Assembly: GCA_030447245.1 (NCBI GenBank)
Contig: JAUJPG010000004.1
Coordinates: forward strand, 92,295-138,924
Direction of reading: 5' to 3'
Source of the DNA: Chloroflexota bacterium
Lineage (GTDB): Bacteria; Chloroflexota; UBA6077; JACCZL01
DNA: 46,630 bases
The position numbers and the translations under genes are program-made. Shown one piece after another: positions 41,921 through 46,630 of this stretch. The first letter of the stretch is position 1; every line of letters begins with the position of its first letter. The notes under the pieces are model-generated. The model did no database searches and had not been told where the DNA came from. It worked only from the letters and a program-made list of their open reading frames with translations.

Positions 41921-43528
41921 GTGGATCGCCTGGCTGTGCGCTCCGAGGCAATGCCCGCAAGCAGCCCCGACGCAATCCCCCGAGCCGAAGCAACTGGGAG
42001 GTCAGCACCGGCGGCGGCCGGGTCTCCCCTCCCGAGCTCTCCGCTAGGCGCTCTGATGTCCCGCCCAACTCTGCTGCTGCTGACTCCGATGCTCCTGCTG
42101 GTCTTTTGCCGCTACGCCTCGCTGGCAACGGTCGTGCCGGTCGACTTCGACTACTGGTGGCACGTCAAGACCGGGCAGTACATCGTCGAGACCGGCGCCC
42201 TCCCGCGGGTCGACCACTTCTCGTACACGGCCGCCGGCCGCCCGTGGGTGGCCCACGAGTGGCTCACCGATCTCCTCCTGTACACCGTCCAGCAGCACGT
42301 CGGCTACGTTGGCAACGTCGTCCTCTTCGCGCTGGTCAGCACGCTGACGGCGCTGGTCGTGTACGCCACCTGCCGCCATTGGGACCTGGGCGAGCCCGGC
42401 GCGGTCGTGCTGATGATGTGGGCGTCGTCGATGGCGATCGGATCGGGGAACGTCCGACCGCAGGCGCTGACGGCGCTGCTGATCGCAGTCGTGGTGCTCC
42501 TAGTGACGCGCTATCGGCGGGGTCGGACGCGCGCGCTCTGGACGCTCCCACCGCTCATGGCGCTCTGGGCCAACCTCCACGGCGGCTACATCATGGGGCT
42601 GGCCCTGCTGGGGCTGGCGATACTCGGCGAAGCGGTGACCGGGACCCGGGCGCGGCGACGGCCGACAGCCCCCTCACGGACGCTGCTGCTCGTCGGCGCA
42701 CTCTCGGCCGGCGCGACGCTGCTGACCCCGCACGGCGTCGACGCGCTCCTCTATCCCTTGCAGTACGCCGGTACCCAGAACGTCCACATGGAGTACATCT
42801 CGGAGTGGCAGTCGCCGTACTTTCACATGCTAGGCCAGCGGTTTGTACTCTTGTTCGCGCCCAGACTGATGGTTGCTGTGGCGCTCGGGGTCGGTCATCG
42901 GCGGATTGGCGCCACCGAGGTGCTCTGGGGACTCTGGGTGGCGACGATGGCCCTCCAATCAGTCCGTCAATTAGCTCTCTACGCCGTCGTCGTGTCCCCG
43001 CTACTGGGGGCTCGCTTTCAGCTGGTCCTCCGTTATGTGCCGGACCTGTCGCGCTCGCTGGCGCGGTGGCGGCGGCCGGCGCTCGCTGCCGTCTGCTGGC
43101 CGCTGCTGGCCGTCAGCATCTTCTCGATGGCCACCGCCGCCGAAGGATGGGATCACCTCCAGCTCGGGGCTGCGCCTCGGACTGCCGCTTCCCGGGCCGC
43201 GCGGTCGACTACATCCGCGCGAACGATCTCCGCGGCGACCTGTTCAACGAGTACCACTGGGGCGGCTACCTGATCTATCAGCTTTCCCCGGGATCGGCGC
43301 GTCTTCATCGACGGGCGGGCGGACGTCTACGGTCCGCTGCTGGAGCGCTTTCACGGCGTCCTCAGGCTCAAGCCTGACTGGCGCCAGACGCTCGACGAGT
43401 TCGACGTCCGTCTCGCCCTGCTCGACAAGCACGGTCCACTCGCGGTCGTTCTCCAGGATGACCACGGGTGGGACGAAGTCTACGTCGGCGAGGTCGAGCG
43501 CCTCAAGTTCATCCGTCGAGCGCGGTGA
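41921..43528 (+). pseudogene. Polytopic membrane glycosyltransferase-like protein, two frameshifts
   Basis: Begins at a GTG with GAGGG upstream (ATG 42056 also possible). The first frame, to about 43165, has about 9 helices and the loop DFDYWWHVKTGQYIVETG followed by HFSYTAAGRPWVAHEWLTD, which recurs in large uncharacterised membrane glycosyltransferase-like proteins. Near 43165-43195 similarity passes to a second frame (VDYIRANDLRGDLFNEYHW, then GGYLIYQL). Near 43283-43290 it passes to a third (RRVFIDGRADVYGPLLERFH...), which ends at the TGA at 43526-43528. Joined, these give about 535 residues. The next gene starts at the overlapping GTGA. Confidence 0.72.
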
Positions 43529-45198
43529 GCCGAACCCGATCTCGATCACAGAACAGCCGAGCGGATAGCCACGGCCTCGCCGCCGTGTCCCGCGACGAGG
43601 TGCGCTGGCTCGCGGTCGTCACAGTTCTCACGATGCTCTTTGTCGAGCTGCCGTACCTTGATCGCCTACGCGCAGGTCACGCGAGGGATGGTGTTCGCGG
43701 CATGCTGTGGTCGCCCCACGACTTCGCCCAGTACGCCGCCGCGATGCGTGAGGGCGCGGCAAGCTCCTCCTGGCTGATCCACGATCACCTGACCGCCGAG
43801 CCCCACGAGCCGATCTTCATGTATCCGCTGTACGTGGGCCTCGGTAAACTTGCGGCCCTGTTCGGCCTGGACGTCCAGCCCGTCTACCACGCCGCCGAGC
43901 TCGTCGCTCGCGCCAGCCTGCTGGTGGCGATCTATCTCTTCTGTAGCGCGATCCTAGAAGGTGTCAGGCTTCGCAAGGTCGCCTTTCTCCTGATCGTGTT
44001 CTCCTCAGGGCTCGCCTTCGTGCTCGTACCGCTTGACGCGGCGTTCCCGCTGCTGCGCGACCGCCCCGAGCTGCTGGCGACGGAGCTCAACTGGCGGAGC
44101 AGAGCACGTTCCTCACGCTGTTCACGACTCCCCATCTGATGCTAGGGCTGGCACTCCTCTTGTTGACGGCCCGCGGCTACCTTGCTTCCTGGGGGTGCGT
44201 CGACGTCCGCGGGATGGCAGTCGCGCTGCTGATCGTGGTCGGTCTCGGGCTGACCAACCCGTTCAGCCTGGTCACCCTCTGCGCGGTGCTGCCGATCCAC
44301 CTCGCGGCGACCTGGGCACGGGTTCGTTGCATGCCTCGTGGAGCCATCTGACCGCGGCAGTCGTCGTCGCGGCCGCGGTGCCGTTCCTCGTCTACTATCT
44401 GATCGTCTTCGGCGCTGACCCGTTCTGGAGCGTCCCCTACGGCCGGCAGAACGTCACGCCCAGCCCGCCGCCGCTGTTTCTGGCGGCGGGCGTCGCGCCG
44501 CTGCTCGTGCTCGCCGTCGTCGGCCTCGCCGCTTTCCTCGAGGCTGGCCGCCTGAGCGGAGCCTCGTCCTCGTCTGGATTCTGGTGAGCCTCACGCTGAT
44601 GTACGCCCCGGCCGGTGTTCAACGAAGGTTCGCCTTCGGGCTCCAGCCGATGCTCGGAGTGATCGCCGCGGTCGGGTTCGAGCGGGTCAGGCGGTGGCTA
44701 TGGGCCAGCGAGGACACCTCGCGACTGGCGGGTCGTCGCGTGCTCAGGGTTGGCCTGCTCTCCACCTTCGTGGCGTCGACGGCCAGTCTCTACACCATCC
44801 TTCTGAGCACCGCGCTGTATCCAGTCGAGCGCGGCTGGCGCATCGCCGCTTTTCATCCCGAGTCTGTCGCGAAGGCGGGCCGTTGGCTTGCGGATGTGGT
44901 CGGGGCTAACGAGGTGGTCCTGGCCGATACGTTGACCCGGCAACTACCTCGCCGGCCTCGTCCCGGGTCGCGTGTTCGTCGGCCACTGGGCGGCCACGAT
45001 CGACTTTGCAGAGAAGGAAGCCGCCATGGTCGAGTTCTACCAGGAGGATGAGGCGGCCGCCGGCGGTTCCTCGAGGCTAACGGCATCGACTATGTCGTCA
45101 TCGGTCCGCATGAGCGAGCTATCGGCGCCCAGGCGCCAGGCGTATTCCTCCACCTGGCCCATGCCGTGGACGACGTCGTGGTCTATCGGGCGTGGAGC
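43525..45198 (+). pseudogene. Polytopic membrane protein, about five or more frameshifts
   Basis: Begins at GTG 43525, overlapping the previous stop. Similar-looking protein runs through the frames in turn: to about 44095 (LPYLDRLRAGHARDG ... SPHDFAQYAAAMREGA), then EQSTFLTLFTTPHLMLGLAL and GLTNPFSLVTLCAVLPIHLA to about 44330. HASWSHLTAAVVVAAAVPF runs to about 44565, LVLVWILVSLTLMYAPAGVQ to about 44940, GNYLAGLVPGRVFVGHWAAT to about 45060, and RRFLEANGIDYVVIGPHERA to about 45195. Helices and a C-terminal soluble domain suggest a membrane glycosyltransferase or integral membrane sugar-polymer enzyme. The join points and the end are approximate. Confidence 0.6.
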
Positions 45199-46630
45199 AT
45201 GTGGTCAGGCCGCTGGCCGCTGAAGCGCGCCCGCGGACGGCTCGACTCGCCCGCGTCTCGGCTCCCGTTCTTCGCGCTGGGCAGCATACCAGGCCTCTTG
45301 GCCGCAATGCAGCTCAGCCTGAGCGTTGTGCTGATGGCCGAACCGGGGCGAAGTGATGTACTGATGAGCTATCGTCTACGACCTGGCGGCGCGCGTCCTC
45401 GCGGCGAGCCGCTGTACCAGCCACTCGATCGCGCTCGTACGTGGTCGTAGCGTACACGCCGCTGTACTACTGGCTCGCGGCCGCCCTGCAGTCGACGATC
45501 GGGCCCCGGGTTCCTGCCCCGGGCGCGTCCTTGTCCTTCGTCGCGGGCCTCGCGATGACGGGCATGGTCGCCTACCTCGCGGCGCAGCCTGGCGGCCGTC
45601 GCGCCGGGCTGCTGGCCGCGCTCATCTATCTCGGACTTGATCTACGGTCGCCGAATGGGCGCCAGTATCGTCGACATGGTCGGCGTCGCGCTGGCACTCG
45701 CCTCGGTCGCCACGCTCGTCGGCGGGACGACCACTCGCCGGGTCATCCTGGCCGGAACCCTGGCGGCGCTTGCAGTCTGACAAAGCAGACCTTGATCGTG
45801 GCCGCGCTCGCCGGGTCCACCTGGTTGTGGCGTGTGGATCGAGCAAGGCCGCGCTATTCGCGGCTACCGGGGCGACCATCGTCCTGGCCACCTGCGCGAG
45901 TCTGGAGGTCGCGACCGCCGTGCGTTCCTCGACAACGCGGTCCGCTCGAATCTGAATCCGTTCAGCCTCGACGTGCTGATGGAGAACTGGCAGCGTCGGT
46001 CGCGTTCAGGCAGGTCCGCTGGCCGTGACGTGCCTGTATGGCCTGGACCGAGCGCCGAAGCGTCAGGCGCCGAAGCAGGAGCTAATCTTCGTCTTCTGGG
46101 TCCTCTCGTTGCTCCCGCTCGTGGGACTTGGGAAGGTTGGCTCCAACTCCAACTACTGGATCGAGCTGGCCGCGGCTACCTCCGTGCTGGCGACGGCCGG
46201 CACCTGGAGCCGCCTCGGCCACCACGGGGTGCATACCTCCCCAAGCTCGGCGCGCGTCCCGATCCTCTTGCTCGGGATGAACGCCGTCCTGGTCACTCCG
46301 CTGATCGGCAGCTTCGCTCGCCACTTGCCGGACATGCTCGAACTGCGAGAGGCCCGCTCTTACGAACTCGCCGGAGTGGTCGAGCGCGTCCGCGCCGAAC
46401 CGGGCGAGGTCCTGGCAAATCCGCTCGATGTCGTCGTGCTGGCGGGACGACCGATTCTGTTCGAGCCGTACGTCTTCAACATCCTCGAGAGCCAGGGCAC
46501 CTGGGACCCGAGCCCGATCGTCGGCCGTATCTGCGCCGGCTGATGGGCCTGCTCGTCCTCAACCATCCCCTAGACTCCCCCGGCCCCGACTATCACGGCG
46601 TCGTACTCGTGGACCCTCGCCATCTACTCG
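45199..46630 (+). pseudogene. Polytopic membrane protein, many frameshifts, runs off the window
   Basis: Probable start at ATG 45199 (MWSGRWPLKRARGRL). Reading frames change near 45365, 45435, 45645, 45775, 45850, 45915, 46000 and 46530. Across them one sees IVYDLAARVLA, VVAYTPLYYWLAAALQS, YGRRMGASIVDMVGVALAL, LTKQTLIVAALAGSTWLWRV, NPFSLDVLMENW, VGSNSNYWIELAAATSVLA and, at the end, LMGLLVLNHPL. The layout is that of a GT39/GT83-like polytopic protein with a C-terminal soluble part. The gene continues past the window end. Its substrate is unknown. Confidence 0.6.

Noticed and set aside
41506..43377. A 623-codon plus-strand frame over the membrane protein
   Set aside because: Most of it is Arg/Pro-rich shadow of the true frame. 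Only its last about 40 codons carry real protein, because of a frameshift.
1..46630. CRISPR arrays, tRNA/rRNA genes, IS elements, prophage or integration sites
   Set aside because: I looked for regularly spaced repeats, T-loop GGTTCRA patterns, transposase motifs and flanking direct repeats, and saw none that stand.

Overview
This GC-rich 46.6-kb window looks like a piece of a chromosome from a high-GC bacterium, most likely a member of the Chloroflexota. That placement is inferred from gene content and style: Tat lipoproteins with Ser/Pro linkers, Thr-Pro-rich surface proteins, a Gram-positive-type SOS box and a thrC/NIL/thiS/thiF cluster. There are no rRNA or tRNA genes, no CRISPR array, and no insertion sequence or prophage that I can recognise.

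Layout. 1-5.4 kb: the end of a HAD hydrolase gene, a GT2 glycosyltransferase beside a large membrane protein, and an orphan branched-chain-amino-acid-type binding lipoprotein behind a good promoter. 5.4-12.2 kb: tsaD, a small protein gene under a LexA-box promoter, an ammonium channel with a tiny membrane protein, a zinc-ribbon/B3-4-domain pair, a D-2-hydroxyacid dehydrogenase and an LLM flavin oxidoreductase. 12.2-15.9 kb: a SAM-I riboswitch, with an exact 37-nt tandem duplication of its P2 core, in front of a threonine-synthase-like gene, a NIL-domain gene, a ThiS/MoaD sulfur-carrier gene and a ThiF/MoeB gene. The gene set and its SAM control suggest sulfur-carrier-based homocysteine/methionine synthesis. 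This is the best candidate in the window for an undescribed system.

15.9-29.3 kb: a cNMP-binding/TPR/SLC13-type fusion broken by one frameshift, a GT39-like membrane protein, an MFS transporter, a DgcN-DgcA-like pair (D-glutamate N-acetylation and racemisation), an OYE-family reductase with a DsbA-like protein, a PncC/CinA amidohydrolase, a truncated metallo-beta-lactamase-fold remnant, a K+ channel and the PssA/Psd phosphatidylethanolamine genes. 29.3-36.9 kb: penicillin-binding protein 1A and a grpE-dnaK-groES-groEL chaperone cluster on one strand, with no hrcA, dnaJ or CIRCE. A strong dyad lies upstream of grpE and a 13-bp hairpin lies between dnaK and groES. 37.2-41.8 kb: two exported proteins with C39-like cysteine-peptidase-type domains; the first is frameshifted inside an SH3-like tail and the second is a membrane-anchored SdrD-B-like surface protein.

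41.9-46.6 kb: three consecutive polytopic membrane proteins, probably envelope glycosyltransferases. Their coding is split by well over ten small indels while protein similarity stays intact across frames. This looks like sequence error near a contig end rather than old gene decay, so coordinates in the last 3.5 kb should be used with care.
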